Source: Streptomyces sp. YS415 (GTDB lineage Bacteria > Actinomycetota > Actinomycetes > Streptomycetales > Streptomycetaceae). Taken from it: a stretch of DNA of 64,000 nucleotides. Below, one piece after another: positions 8,808-18,107 of this stretch. Below the pieces are notes generated by a model. The model had not been told where the DNA came from. It saw only the letters and a list, made by a program, of their open reading frames with translations, and searched no databases. A program made the position numbers and the translations under genes. Position 1 is the first letter of the stretch. Each line of letters begins with the position of its first letter. The stretch lies in NCBI RefSeq assembly GCF_023544665.1, contig NZ_JAMJFL010000010.1, positions 62,001 through 126,000 of the forward strand, given 5' to 3'.

Positions 8808-9533
8808 GTGCTGCGCATCATCGACTCCCGAACGGGAGTCCCCGTCGAGGCCGCGCCCACCCGGCGCGGTCTGACCCGCGTCGAGGTCCACGCGCCGGGC
8901 TTCGACACCGGCGCTCTGCGCGTCCTCCTCGTCGCCGATCTCCTCGTCCGCGCGCTGGAACTCGGTGGCACGCCGGTCCGGGCCGTGCTCCACGGCGACC
9001 GCGAGCAGCCCGAGCTGCGGGCCGGAGCCGCGGCGCTGGGGATCCGCCCGCTGGAGGACAGCCGTGAGGCCGGCCGTGGGCTCGGTGAGAAACAGGTCAT
9101 CCATGTCGTGCCGGAGGACGGGCCGGTACCGGACGGCGTCCGTGTCGACGTCGCGCCCGTCCACGCGACGTCACCCGCACCGCTCACGGGCGCCGACCCC
9201 GTGGCCCTGCGTCTCGCCCTGCTCAGCCGGCGCCGGGACCGGCCGGTACGGCTCGACACGGCCGCCCTGACCGAGGCCCACGACACGCTCGTCCGCTGGC
9301 GGCACGCGGTCGCGTCCTGGGCGCGGCACCCCTCGCGGCCCGTCCCGGAGAAGGTGCGCAACGATCTGCGCGGCGCCTGGGAGGACGACCTGGACGTGCC
9401 CGGCGTACTGCGCCTGCTGGCCCGCGTGGAAACCGACCCGGACCTCCCGGACGGCGCCCGCTTCGAGACCTACGCCTACGCCGACCGCCTCCTCGGCCTG
9501 GAGCTCACCCGCGACCTGGGATCCCCGGAATGA
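8808..9533 (+). CDS. Cysteinyl-tRNA synthetase/MshC-like protein lacking catalytic motifs
   Basis: 241 residues. By eye, [20 protein letters not shown] followed by [18 protein letters not shown] parallels the class I Rossmann start of CysRS, where the family has CGPT and HIGH motifs; here the zinc cysteine is Ala and HIGH is replaced by GALR. The C-terminal half ([20 protein letters not shown]) resembles the DDDLNTPAAL helix of CysRS. There is no KMSKS. It therefore looks like a pseudo-synthetase of unknown role. The start is GTG 8808. The homology is from a manual comparison and is only moderately certain. Confidence 0.6.
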   Translation: MLRIIDSRTGVPVEAAPTRRGLTRVEVHAPGFDTGALRVLLVADLLVRALELGGTPVRAVLHGDREQPELRAGAAALGIRPLEDSREAGRGLGEKQVIHVVPEDGPVPDGVRVDVAPVHATSPAPLTGADPVALRLALLSRRRDRPVRLDTAALTEAHDTLVRWRHAVASWARHPSRPVPEKVRNDLRGAWEDDLDVPGVLRLLARVETDPDLPDGARFETYAYADRLLGLELTRDLGSPE

Positions 9534-9681
9534 CTGCGGACACGGGGGCGGGTCAGCGGGGACGCGGGAGGGCGCGGTGCGGAATGCGGCGTGAGATGCC
9601 CGGTCAGCCTCGCCGGGGCGTCCCCGTCCCGCATGCCGTCCTGTCCGAGCCCGACCGGTCCGCGCCGGCCCCCGTCCCCGG

Positions 9682-10233
9682 ATGCCCGGCATGATCGCGC
9701 GTGCCGGGACGGGCCCGTTGCGTCGGCTGGTCGTGCTGCGGCATGCCAAGTCCGCGTGGCCCGAAGGGGTGCCCGATCACCGGCGGCCCCTCGCCCCGCG
9801 CGGGCGCCGGGACGCCCCCGCCGCGGGGCGGGCGCTCGCCGATGCCGATCTGCTGCCCGACCTCGCCCTGTGCTCCACCGCCGTACGCGCCCGGCAGACC
9901 TGGGAGCTGGCCTTCGCCGAGTGGGGCACCCCGCCTCCGGTGCGCTACGAGCCGCGGCTGTACGCGGCCGACGTACCGGAGCTGCTCGCCGCCGTGCACG
10001 AGACGCCCGCCGCCGTGGAGACACTGCTGCTGGTCGGGCACAACCCGGGGCTCGAGGAGCTGGTGACCGAGCTGGCCGGGGACGGCCTGGACGACGCGCT
10101 GGAGCAGGTGAAGGTGAAGTTCCCCACCTCCGCCGTCGCCGTCCTGGCCTGGCGCGGCACCGCCTGGACCGCCCTGACTCCCGGCACCGCGCTGCTGACC
10201 TGGTTCACCGTGCCCCGCGGAAAGAAGCGCTGA
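9682..10233 (+). CDS. SixA-type histidine phosphatase
   Basis: 183 residues of the phosphoglycerate mutase-like fold. LVVLRHAKSAWPEG contains the RHxxS/W phosphohistidine motif near residue 20, and LLVGHNPGLEELVTEL carries the second catalytic histidine. SixA proteins remove phosphate from phosphohistidine or small phospho-compounds; the physiological substrate here is unknown. ATG 9682 or ATG 9691 (MIARAG) could start translation, and no strong SD distinguishes them. Followed 24 bp downstream by yigZ on the same strand. Confidence 0.88.
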   Translation: MPGMIARAGTGPLRRLVVLRHAKSAWPEGVPDHRRPLAPRGRRDAPAAGRALADADLLPDLALCSTAVRARQTWELAFAEWGTPPPVRYEPRLYAADVPELLAAVHETPAAVETLLLVGHNPGLEELVTELAGDGLDDALEQVKVKFPTSAVAVLAWRGTAWTALTPGTALLTWFTVPRGKKR

Positions 10234-10257
10234 CGGCGCCTGGCATAGGCTGACCGG

Positions 10258-10884
10258 ATGCAGGACGAGTACCGCACAGTGGCCCACGCGGGCGTGCACG
10301 AGACCGAGGTCAACCGCTCGCGCTTCCTGTGCGCCCTCGCCCCGGCGGCCACCGAGCAGGAGGCCCAGGACTTCATCGCGGCCGTCCGCAAGGAACACGC
10401 CGACGCCACCCACAACTGCTACGCCTACGTCATCGGCGCCGACGCCGGCATCCAGAAGGCGAGCGACGACGGCGAACCCGGCGGCACCGCGGGCGTCCCC
10501 ATGCTCCAGATGCTGCTGCGCCGCGACATGCGGTACGTCGTCACCGTCGTCACCCGCTACTACGGCGGCGTCAAGCTCGGCGCGGGCGGCCTCATCAGGG
10601 CCTACGGCGGCGCCGTCGGCGAGGCACTGGACAGCCTGGGCACGCTCACCCGCCGTCGCTTCCGCCTCGCCACCGTCACCGTCGACCACCAGCGCGCCGG
10701 GAAGATCCAGAACGACCTGCGCGCCACCGGACACGAGGTACGGGACGTGCGCTACGGCGAGCACGTCACCCTCGACATCGGACTCCCGGACGCCGATGTG
10801 GACGCCTTCCGGTCCTGGCTCGCCGACGCGTCCGCGGGGACGGCCGGATTCGAGCTCGGGGGAGAGGCGTACGGGGACGCATAA
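10258..10884 (+). CDS. YigZ/IMPACT family protein
   Basis: 208 residues. The N-terminal UPF0029/Impact domain contains FLCALAPAATEQEAQDFI, ATHNCYAYVIG, SDDGEPGGTAGVPML and TRYYGGVKLGAGGLIRAYG, which are diagnostic. The C-terminal DUF1949-like ferredoxin fold runs from about residue 135. The eukaryotic relative IMPACT modulates Gcn2; the bacterial function is not established. The ATG lies 24 bp after the SixA-like gene, so a two-gene operon is likely. Confidence 0.92.
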   Translation: MQDEYRTVAHAGVHETEVNRSRFLCALAPAATEQEAQDFIAAVRKEHADATHNCYAYVIGADAGIQKASDDGEPGGTAGVPMLQMLLRRDMRYVVTVVTRYYGGVKLGAGGLIRAYGGAVGEALDSLGTLTRRRFRLATVTVDHQRAGKIQNDLRATGHEVRDVRYGEHVTLDIGLPDADVDAFRSWLADASAGTAGFELGGEAYGDA

Positions 10885-10988
10885 CGGACGGAAGTGGGCG
10901 CAACGGGCGTTGCCCGGTGCGGTCATGACGGGCTGATACGGGAGTAACCGCCCGTGGTGTCAGACCCGGCCGTTAGTCTTCGGGGATC

Positions 10989-12152
10989 ATGAGGCTCCTG
11001 CACACTTCCGACTGGCATCTGGGCCGGGCGTTCCACCGCGTGAACATGCTCGACGCCCAGGCCGGGTTCATCGACCACCTCGTCACCACCGTGCGCGAGC
11101 GCGAGGTGGACGCGGTGATCGTGTCGGGAGACGTGTACGACCGCGCGGTGCCGCCGCTCGCCGCCGTGGAGCTGTTCGACCAGGCCCTGCACCGCCTCGC
11201 CGACCTCGGCGCGCCCACCGTGATGATCTCCGGCAACCACGACTCGGCCCGTCGGCTCGGCGTCGGCGCCGGGCTCATCGACCGCGCGGGCATCCATCTG
11301 CGCACCGAACCCTCGGCATGCGGGACCCCGGTGGTGCTGGCCGACCGCCATGGCGAGGTGGCCTTCTACGGGCTGCCCTATCTCGAACCCGCCCTGGTGA
11401 AGGACGAGTTCGCGGTGGAGAAGGCGGGCCACGAGGCGGTGCTGTCCGCCGCGATGGACCGTGTCCGCGCCGACCTCGCCGCACGCGCGCCGGGCACCCG
11501 TTCCGTCGTGCTGGCGCACGCCTTCGTCACCGGCGGCGAGGCCAGCGACAGCGAACGGGACATCACCGTCGGCGGGGTGGCCGCGGTCCCGGCCGGCGTC
11601 TTCGCGGGCGTCGACTACACCGCGCTCGGGCATCTGCACGGCTGCCAGACCATCACCGAGCGCGTGCGCTATTCCGGCTCCCCGCTGGCGTACTCCTTCT
11701 CGGAGGCCGACCACCGCAAGACCATGTGGCTGGTCGACCTGGACGCCGACGGTGCCGTGGCGGCCGAGCGGATCGACTGCCCCGCGCCACGCCCCCTCGC
11801 CCGGATCCGGGGAGAGCTGGCGGAACTGCTCGCCGACCCGTCCCTCGCCCGGTACGAGGACGCCTGGGTCGAGGCCACCCTCACCGACGCGGTCCGCCCG
11901 GCCGACCCCATGGCCCGGCTCACCGAGCGCTTCCCGCACACCCTCAGCCTCGTCTTCGACCCCGACCGCGCCCCGGACGACCCGGACGTCTCCTACGCGA
12001 GACGGCTGGCCGGACGCAGCGACCAGCAGATCGCCGAGGACTTCGTCGCCCATGTGCGCGGCGCCGGACCGGACGAGGACGAGCAAGGGGTGCTGCGGGA
12101 CGCGTTCGACACCGTCCGCGCGGACACGGTGGTGCGGGAGGTGGCCCGATGA
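10989..12152 (+). CDS. sbcD: Exonuclease SbcD (Mre11-like nuclease subunit)
   Basis: 387 residues. Metallophosphoesterase motifs occur in order: HTSDWHLGRAF, IVSGDVYDRA, ISGNHDSARR, VLAHAFVTGG and ALGHLHGCQ, which together bind two Mn ions. SbcD pairs with SbcC to process hairpins and protein-blocked DNA ends. The C-terminal capping domain is present (about 270-387). The stop overlaps the sbcC start in an ATGA junction, giving translational coupling and a 1:1 supply of subunits. Confidence 0.96.
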   Translation: MRLLHTSDWHLGRAFHRVNMLDAQAGFIDHLVTTVREREVDAVIVSGDVYDRAVPPLAAVELFDQALHRLADLGAPTVMISGNHDSARRLGVGAGLIDRAGIHLRTEPSACGTPVVLADRHGEVAFYGLPYLEPALVKDEFAVEKAGHEAVLSAAMDRVRADLAARAPGTRSVVLAHAFVTGGEASDSERDITVGGVAAVPAGVFAGVDYTALGHLHGCQTITERVRYSGSPLAYSFSEADHRKTMWLVDLDADGAVAAERIDCPAPRPLARIRGELAELLADPSLARYEDAWVEATLTDAVRPADPMARLTERFPHTLSLVFDPDRAPDDPDVSYARRLAGRSDQQIAEDFVAHVRGAGPDEDEQGVLRDAFDTVRADTVVREVAR

Positions 12153-15142
12153 GACTGCACCGCCTCGACGTCACCGCGTTCGGCCCCTTCGGCGGCGCCC
12201 AGAGCGTCGACTTCGACGACCTGTCCGCGGCCGGACTGTTCCTGCTGCACGGCCCGACCGGCGCGGGCAAGACCTCGGTGCTCGACGCCGTGTGCTACGC
12301 GCTGTACGGCGCGGTGCCCGGGGCCCGGCAGAGCGGCCAGGGCCTCACCCTGCGCAGCGACCACGCCCCGCCGGGCACCCGCACCACGGTCACCCTCGAA
12401 CTGACCATCGCCGGACGCCGGTTGGAGATCACCCGGCAGCCGCCCTGGGAGCGCCCCAAGAAGCGCGGCTCGGGCACCACCCTGGACAAGGCCCAGAGCT
12501 GGCTGCGCGAGTACGACGCCACGACCGGCGCCTGGAAGGACCTCAGCCGCTCCCACCAGGAGATCGGCGAGGAGATCACCCAGCTGCTCGGCATGAGCCG
12601 CGAACAGTTCTGCCAGGTCGTCCTGCTGCCCCAGGGCGACTTCGCGCGCTTCCTGCGCGCCGACGCCGAGGCGCGGGGCCGGCTGCTCGGCCGGCTCTTC
12701 GACACGCACCGCTTCGCCGAGGTGGAGAAGCGCCTCGCCGAGCGCCGGCGCGCGGCCGAGGCGGAGGTCCGGGAAGGCGACGCCGTTCTGCTGGCCGACG
12801 CCCACCGCATGCAGCAGGCGGCGGGCGACGCCATGGAGCTGCCCGGGCTGACGCCGGGCGAGCCGGGACTCGCCGAGGCCGTCCTGAGCGCCGCCGCCGT
12901 GGCCCGGAGCACCGCCCGCGAGGAACTGGCCGTCGCCCACTGCCGCCTCGCCGCCGCCGAGTCCGCCCAGGCCGCCGCCGAGCGCGCGCTGGCCGACGTA
13001 CGCGAAACCGCCCGGCTCCAGCGCAGGTTCGCCGAGGCGCGGGAGCGGGCACGGGCCCTGGAGGAGCGGGCCGACGGGCACCGCGCGGCACAGGCGCGGA
13101 TGGAACGGGCCCGCAAGGCCGAGGCGGTGGCCCCCGCGCTGGAGCTGCGGGACGCCGCCGAGGCCGAGCACCGGCGGGCGTCGGCGGCCCGGGCACACAC
13201 GCGTGGCCTGCTGCCGGCCGGCTTCGCCGACGCAGGCGCCGCCGGGCTCGCGGCCGCCGCGCGCCGGGCCGCCGAGGAACTGGGCGGCCTGGACTCGGCC
13301 CGCCGTGCCGAGCGGCGGCTGGCCGAACTCGCCGAGGAGCGCACCGGGCTGGACCGCCAGGAGCGGGCCGACGAGGACATCCTCCAGGAGGCCGAGACCT
13401 GGCTCGCCGGCTGGGACGCGGCCCGCGCGGGGCTGCAGGCGCGGATCGACAGCGCCCAGGAGGCCGCCACCCGGGCCGAACAGCTCGCCGTCCAGCGGGA
13501 GCCCGCGGCCGGACGGCTCAGGGCGGCCAGGCTGCGCGACCAGCTGGCGGGGGACACCGACACCGCCGCCGACCGGGCCCGCCGTGCGCGGGACGAGACG
13601 CTGGCCGCCAAGGCGCACTGGCTGGAGGTGAAGGAGCGCCGGCTGAACGGCATCGCGGCCGAACTCGCCGCCCAGCTCAGCGACGGCGAGCCCTGCGCCG
13701 TCTGCGGCGCCACCGAGCACCCCGCGCCCGCCCGCAAGGACGCCGGACACGTCGACCGCGAGGCCGAGGAGACGGCGCTCGCCGCGTTCCAGGCCGCGGA
13801 GGAGCGCCAGACCGAGCGGGAACGGCGGCTCGGCGTCGTCCGGGAGGCGCTGGCCGCCGCCACCGCCGAGGCCGGGGACACGCCCACCTCCGTACTCGCC
13901 GACGAGGTCGCGGAGCTGGAGCGCCTGTTCTCCGAGGCCCGCCGATCCGCCTCCGCGCTGCACCCCGCGCACGAGGAACTACGCCGCGCCGAGCAGGAGC
14001 ACGAACGGCGGGTGACGGCATCCCGGCAGGCGGAGGTCAGGACCGCTGCACGGGTCGGCCACCGGGACCGCCTCGACCGTGAACGGGACGCCCTCGAAGC
14101 GGTGTTGACCGAAGCGCGCGGCGCCCTGGACAGCGTGGCCGCCCGCGCCGCCGAGCTGGAACACCGGGTCGGGCTGCTCACCGACGCCGCCGACAGCGCC
14201 CGGGCCGCCGAGGACAGCGCGCAGCGGCTCAAGGACGCCGACGCGCGCCTCGCGGACGCCGCGTTCCGTGCGGGGTTCGAGACACCGGAGGCCGCGGCCG
14301 ACGCCCTCCTGGATGCCACCGCCCACCGAGAACTGCAACGGCGCCTGGACGCCTGGCAGTCCGAGGAGGCCGCCGTACGCGCCGTTCTCGCCGAGGCCGA
14401 CACGACGGCCGCCGCCCAGCGGCCCCCCGCCGACCTGGCAGTGGCGGAACAGGCCGCGGCCGAGGCGGGCCGGCGGCTGCGGGACGCCGCCTCCGCGCGG
14501 GACGCCGCCGAGCGGCGCTGCGCCGAACTCGACCGGCTCTCCGCCCGCTCGACGCAGGGCGCACGACGGCTCGCGCCGCTGCGTGCCCAGTACGACCGGG
14601 TGGCCCGCCTGGCCGGGCTCACCGCGGGCACGTCGGCGGACAACGAACGCAAGATGCGCCTGGAGTCCTACGTCCTCGCCGCCCGCCTGGAACAGGTGGC
14701 CGCCGCCGCGACCGTACGGCTGCGGCGGATGTCGTCCGGCCGGTACACCCTCGTCCACTCCGACGACCGCGCCGGACGTGGCCGCAGCGGTCTCGGGCTG
14801 CATGTCGTCGACGCCTGGACCGGGCGCGAGCGGGACACGGCGACGCTCTCCGGCGGCGAGACCTTTTTCGCCTCGCTGGCCCTCGCCCTCGGTCTCGCGG
14901 ACGTCGTCACCGACGAGGCCGGCGGAGTGCGGCTGGACACCCTCTTCATCGACGAGGGCTTCGGCAGCCTCGACGACCAGACCCTGGACGAGGTCCTCGA
15001 CGTCCTCGACTCCCTGCGCGAACGCGACCGCAGTGTCGGCATCGTCAGTCATGTCGCCGATCTGCGGCGGCGCATCCACGCCCAGCTGGAGGTCGTGAAG
15101 AGCCGCTCGGGATCGACCCTGCGGCAGCGCGGCGCCGGCTGA
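12149..15142 (+). CDS. sbcC: Exonuclease SbcC (Rad50-like SMC ATPase)
   Basis: 997 residues. The Walker A motif GPTGAGKTS begins at residue 35. Long Ala/Glu/Arg-rich coiled coils flank a zinc hook CAVC (cysteines 516 and 519). The C-terminal lobe has the ABC signature LSGGETFFASLALALGL and the Walker B/D-loop LDTLFIDEGFGSLD. Two molecules hook through zinc and clamp DNA for SbcD. The start is the ATG within ATGA overlapping the sbcD stop; upstream open sequence in this frame is a shadow of sbcD. Confidence 0.96.
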   Translation: MRLHRLDVTAFGPFGGAQSVDFDDLSAAGLFLLHGPTGAGKTSVLDAVCYALYGAVPGARQSGQGLTLRSDHAPPGTRTTVTLELTIAGRRLEITRQPPWERPKKRGSGTTLDKAQSWLREYDATTGAWKDLSRSHQEIGEEITQLLGMSREQFCQVVLLPQGDFARFLRADAEARGRLLGRLFDTHRFAEVEKRLAERRRAAEAEVREGDAVLLADAHRMQQAAGDAMELPGLTPGEPGLAEAVLSAAAVARSTAREELAVAHCRLAAAESAQAAAERALADVRETARLQRRFAEARERARALEERADGHRAAQARMERARKAEAVAPALELRDAAEAEHRRASAARAHTRGLLPAGFADAGAAGLAAAARRAAEELGGLDSARRAERRLAELAEERTGLDRQERADEDILQEAETWLAGWDAARAGLQARIDSAQEAATRAEQLAVQREPAAGRLRAARLRDQLAGDTDTAADRARRARDETLAAKAHWLEVKERRLNGIAAELAAQLSDGEPCAVCGATEHPAPARKDAGHVDREAEETALAAFQAAEERQTERERRLGVVREALAAATAEAGDTPTSVLADEVAELERLFSEARRSASALHPAHEELRRAEQEHERRVTASRQAEVRTAARVGHRDRLDRERDALEAVLTEARGALDSVAARAAELEHRVGLLTDAADSARAAEDSAQRLKDADARLADAAFRAGFETPEAAADALLDATAHRELQRRLDAWQSEEAAVRAVLAEADTTAAAQRPPADLAVAEQAAAEAGRRLRDAASARDAAERRCAELDRLSARSTQGARRLAPLRAQYDRVARLAGLTAGTSADNERKMRLESYVLAARLEQVAAAATVRLRRMSSGRYTLVHSDDRAGRGRSGLGLHVVDAWTGRERDTATLSGGETFFASLALALGLADVVTDEAGGVRLDTLFIDEGFGSLDDQTLDEVLDVLDSLRERDRSVGIVSHVADLRRRIHAQLEVVKSRSGSTLRQRGAG

Positions 15143-15146
15143 GCGG

Positions 15147-15593
15147 CTACCGGCCCAGCGGGCGGCGGGGGAGCGGGGAGGAGTAGACGACGGACGTGGT
15201 CACCGAGCCGAGCGCGCCGATCCTGCCCGAGACCTCCTCCAGGTGGCGCATCGAGCGGGCCGCGACCTTGATCACGAAGCAGTCGTCGCCGGTGACGTGG
15301 TGCGCCTCCAGGATCTCCGGCGTCACGGCGACCAGGTCGTGGAACGGCTTGTAGTTGCCGGTCGGATAGCGCAGCCGGACGAACGCCAGGATCGGCAGGC
15401 CCAGTCGCTCCGGCGCCACCACCGCCGAGTAGCCCTGGATGACACCGGCCTCCTCCAGCCTGCGCACCCGCTCGGTGACCGCGCTCGGCGACATCGACAC
15501 GGCCCGCGCCAGCTCGGCGAAGCTGGCCCGGCCCTCGCGCTGGAGGACATCGAGGATGCGCCAGTCGGTGGCGTCCGGTGAATACGTGGTCAT
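15147..15593 (-). CDS. Lrp/AsnC family transcriptional regulator
   Basis: 148 residues. N-terminal HTH (DWRILDVLQREGRASFAELA with SPSAVTERVRRLEEAGVI) and C-terminal RAM ligand domain (HDLVAVTPEILEAHHVTGDD, then CFVIKVAARSMRHLEEV). Members bind amino acids and control neighbouring genes. ATG 15593 is chosen; the frame is open further upstream to 15746 but that sequence overlaps the intergenic operator region. Divergent from the rhodanese gene, its likely target. It ends 4 bp from the sbcC stop, convergent. Confidence 0.92.
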   Translation of the reverse strand: MTTYSPDATDWRILDVLQREGRASFAELARAVSMSPSAVTERVRRLEEAGVIQGYSAVVAPERLGLPILAFVRLRYPTGNYKPFHDLVAVTPEILEAHHVTGDDCFVIKVAARSMRHLEEVSGRIGALGSVTTSVVYSSPLPRRPLGR

Positions 15594-15606
15594 GGCCGGA
15601 GCTAAC

Positions 15607-15649
15607 AGGGAATTCCCCGGCCGATCAAGAAGAGCGCCGGGGATCGGCC
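15607..15649. promoter_or_regulatory. Symmetric elements in the Lrp/rhodanese intergenic region
   Basis: GGGAATTCCC is a perfect palindrome about 14 bp upstream of the Lrp start. GGCCGATC (15619-15626) and GATCGGCC (15642-15649) form an inverted repeat with a 15-nt spacer. Lrp octamers bind such paired sites, so this is a plausible autoregulatory and rhodanese-controlling region. Confidence 0.4.
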
Positions 15650-15760
15650 CTTCAGTGAGTTGATCTTCGGGCCGTAGATTTCCGGTCATGAGCCCTCGTG
15701 GCAGCCGCGACGACCGCGGAGGCCCCGAGGACGACGGAGCGACCACAGAAGGGCCCGATC

Positions 15761-16243
15761 ATGAGCAGCATCACCACCGCCGCCAACCCCGTCCTGCGGG
15801 TGGCCCCGGCGGACCCGGCCGAGGCCGCCGCCTACTTCCGCGCCAGTCTGGTCTTCCACGCCGACGTCTCCGACGTGGCCGCCGCCCTCGCGGCCGACGG
15901 CGACCCCGGGTTCGTCGTCCTGGACTCCCGGTCCACCGCCTCCTGGGACCAGGGCCACGTCCCCGGCGCCGTCCACCTGCCCACCGCGCTCATCCCCGAG
16001 CAGGCCGAGCAGCTCCTCGACAAGTCCGTGCCCGTCGTCACCTACTGCTGGGGTCCCGGCTGCAACGGCGCCACCCGGGCCGCCCTCGCCCTCGCCGAAC
16101 TCGGCTTCCAGGTCAAGGAGATGCTCGGCGGCTTCGAGTACTGGGCGCGCGAGGGCTTCGCGTACGAGACCTGGCAGGGGCCCGCCCGCGGCGCCGCCGA
16201 CCCGCTCACCGCGCCGGTCGACAGCGAGGACTGCGGCTGCTGA
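15761..16243 (+). CDS. Rhodanese-domain protein
   Basis: 160 residues with one rhodanese domain: FVVLDSRSTASWDQGHVPGA is the structural first half, and TYCWGPGCNGATRAALALAE contains the active loop with two cysteines, the first at the sulfur-carrying position. The C-terminus ends DSEDCGC, an extra cysteine cluster. The family moves sulfane sulfur between persulfides and acceptors. ATG 15761 has AAGGG upstream. Transcribed away from the Lrp-type regulator, which may tie sulfur transfer to amino-acid status. Confidence 0.88.
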   Translation: MSSITTAANPVLRVAPADPAEAAAYFRASLVFHADVSDVAAALAADGDPGFVVLDSRSTASWDQGHVPGAVHLPTALIPEQAEQLLDKSVPVVTYCWGPGCNGATRAALALAELGFQVKEMLGGFEYWAREGFAYETWQGPARGAADPLTAPVDSEDCGC

Positions 16244-16302
16244 CAGCGCCCGCGCACGGGTGCCGGGGCCAGTGCGGCGCTGATCCTGGGGGCGATCCGG
16301 CC

Positions 16303-16347
16303 CCGGTCCGCCTCACCGCGTGGCTCGCCACGGGCGAGGCGGACCGG
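16303..16347. terminator. Long bidirectional hairpin between convergent genes
   Basis: Arms 16303-16314 and 16336-16347 (12 bp, perfect) enclose an inner stem CGTGG/CCACG. It lies between the rhodanese stop (16243) and the DUF885 stop (16387), fitting a shared terminator. Confidence 0.7.
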
Positions 16348-16386
16348 TCGTCGTTCAGGAGGGCGGCTGCCGCCGCTCGCTCCGGT

Positions 16387-18075
16387 TCAGAGCCGGGCGA
16401 GTTCGTCGACCAGGTCGTCCAGGCCCAGCGAGCCCTGCGAGAGGGCCGCCATGTGCCAGGCCTTGAGATCGAAGGCGTCGCCGTGGCGCTCGCGCGCCTT
16501 CTCGCGGCCCAGCAGCCAGGCCCGCTCGCCCAGCTTGTAGCCGATCGCCTGCCCCGGAATCGTCAGATAGCGGGTCAGTTCGCTCTCCACGAACTCCGCC
16601 GACCGGCTGCTGTGCGCCCCGAAGAACTCCTCGGCCAGCTCCGGCGTCCAGCGCTCACCCGGGTGGAACGGCGAGTCCGCCGGGATCTCCAGCTCCAGGT
16701 GCATCCCGATGTCGACGATGACGCGGGCCGCGCGCATCATCTGCGCGTCGAGATAGCCGAGCCGCTCCTCGGGGTCGGTGAGGAAGCCGAGTTCGTCCAT
16801 CAGCCGCTCCGCGTACAGCGCCCAGCCCTCGCAGTTGGCGCTGACCTGGCCGATGGTGGCCTGGTAGCGGGAGAGCCGGTCCGCGACGTGCACCCACTGC
16901 GCGATCTGGAGGTGATGGCCCGGCACTCCCTCGTGGTACCAGGTCGACACCAGGTCGTAGACCGGGAAGCGGGTCAGGCCCATCGTCGGCAGCCAGGTGC
17001 GGCCGGGACGGGAGAAGTCCTCGCTCGGCCCGGTGTAGTACGGGGCGGCGGCGCCTCCGGGCGGGGCGATGCGGGACTCCACCCTGCGCACCCGCTCGGC
17101 GAGCTCGAAGTGGGTGCCGTCCAGCTCCTCGATCGCCCGGTCCATCAGACCCTGGAGCCAGGCCTGCACCTCGTCGACGCCCTCGATGTGCCGGCCGTGC
17201 TCGTCGAGGTGCGCGAGCGCCACCCACGGGGTACCGGCCCCGGGCAGGACCCTCTCCGCCTCCTGCCGCATCTCGCCGAGGAGACGGTGGAACTCGGACC
17301 AGCCGTACGCGTACGCCTCGTCCAGGTCGAGATCGGTGCCGTTGAAGTGGCGCGACAGCCGGGCGTAGCGCTCCCGGCCCACGGTGTTCGGGGCGCCGTC
17401 GACGGCCGGGGCGTACACCTCCCGCATCCAGTCCCGCAGCTCCACCACGGCCGCGGTCGCCCCGCGGGCCGCCTTGTCCAGCTCGCCGCGCAGCGCCTCG
17501 GGGCCCGCGGCGGCGAAGTCCTCGAACCAGCCCCGGCCCGCCCCGGTGTCCGCCCACTCGGTGAGCTGGTCCAGGAAGGTGGCGGTCGGCCGCGGTGCCG
17601 CGTACAGCTTGCGCTCCAGGCCCAGGGTGAGCGACTCGCGGTATCCGGCCAGGGCGGCGGGCACCGCGCGCAGCCGCTCGGCGAGGGCCGCCCAGTCCTC
17701 CTCGGTCTCGGCCGGGGTGATGGTGAAGATCTCCCGCACCGAGTGCGGGGGCGTGCCCAGGTTGCCGACGGCGCGCAGGCCCTCGTCGGCCTCGTGCACG
17801 GCGAGTTCGGCGGTCAGCCGTTCCCGCAGCAGGCGGGCGCAGCGGCGCTCGATGTCGCTGTCCGCGCCGGGCTGCCGCTCGGCCTCGTCGAGCCGCGCCA
17901 GGGTGGCCCGCGCCAGCTCCGCCAGCGCTTCCTGGCCGGCGGGCGAGAGATCGGGCAGTCGGCTCGAACTCTCCTTCACACCGAGATAGGTACCGGTCAC
18001 GGGATCGAGGGCGATGAGGTCGTCGACATAGGCGTCGGCGACCGCGCGGGGCAGCGGGCTCTTGGTCTCTGACAT
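16387..18075 (-). CDS. DUF885 family protein, zinc peptidase-like
   Basis: 562 residues, close to the usual DUF885 length. STWYHEGVPGHHLQIAQW resembles an HExxH-like metal site extended as HEGVPGHH, and NCEGWALYAERLMDELGF supplies the downstream glutamate region typical of the family. No signal peptide is evident, so it is probably cytoplasmic. DUF885 proteins are grouped with metallopeptidases but most lack biochemical proof. ATG 18075 begins MSETKSPLPR; 28 upstream codons in frame appear to be untranslated. Confidence 0.88.
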   Translation of the reverse strand: MSETKSPLPRAVADAYVDDLIALDPVTGTYLGVKESSSRLPDLSPAGQEALAELARATLARLDEAERQPGADSDIERRCARLLRERLTAELAVHEADEGLRAVGNLGTPPHSVREIFTITPAETEEDWAALAERLRAVPAALAGYRESLTLGLERKLYAAPRPTATFLDQLTEWADTGAGRGWFEDFAAAGPEALRGELDKAARGATAAVVELRDWMREVYAPAVDGAPNTVGRERYARLSRHFNGTDLDLDEAYAYGWSEFHRLLGEMRQEAERVLPGAGTPWVALAHLDEHGRHIEGVDEVQAWLQGLMDRAIEELDGTHFELAERVRRVESRIAPPGGAAAPYYTGPSEDFSRPGRTWLPTMGLTRFPVYDLVSTWYHEGVPGHHLQIAQWVHVADRLSRYQATIGQVSANCEGWALYAERLMDELGFLTDPEERLGYLDAQMMRAARVIVDIGMHLELEIPADSPFHPGERWTPELAEEFFGAHSSRSAEFVESELTRYLTIPGQAIGYKLGERAWLLGREKARERHGDAFDLKAWHMAALSQGSLGLDDLVDELARL

Positions 18076-18107
18076 GCGGCCCATCCTCGTACGGCGTTTG
18101 CCGGGCG

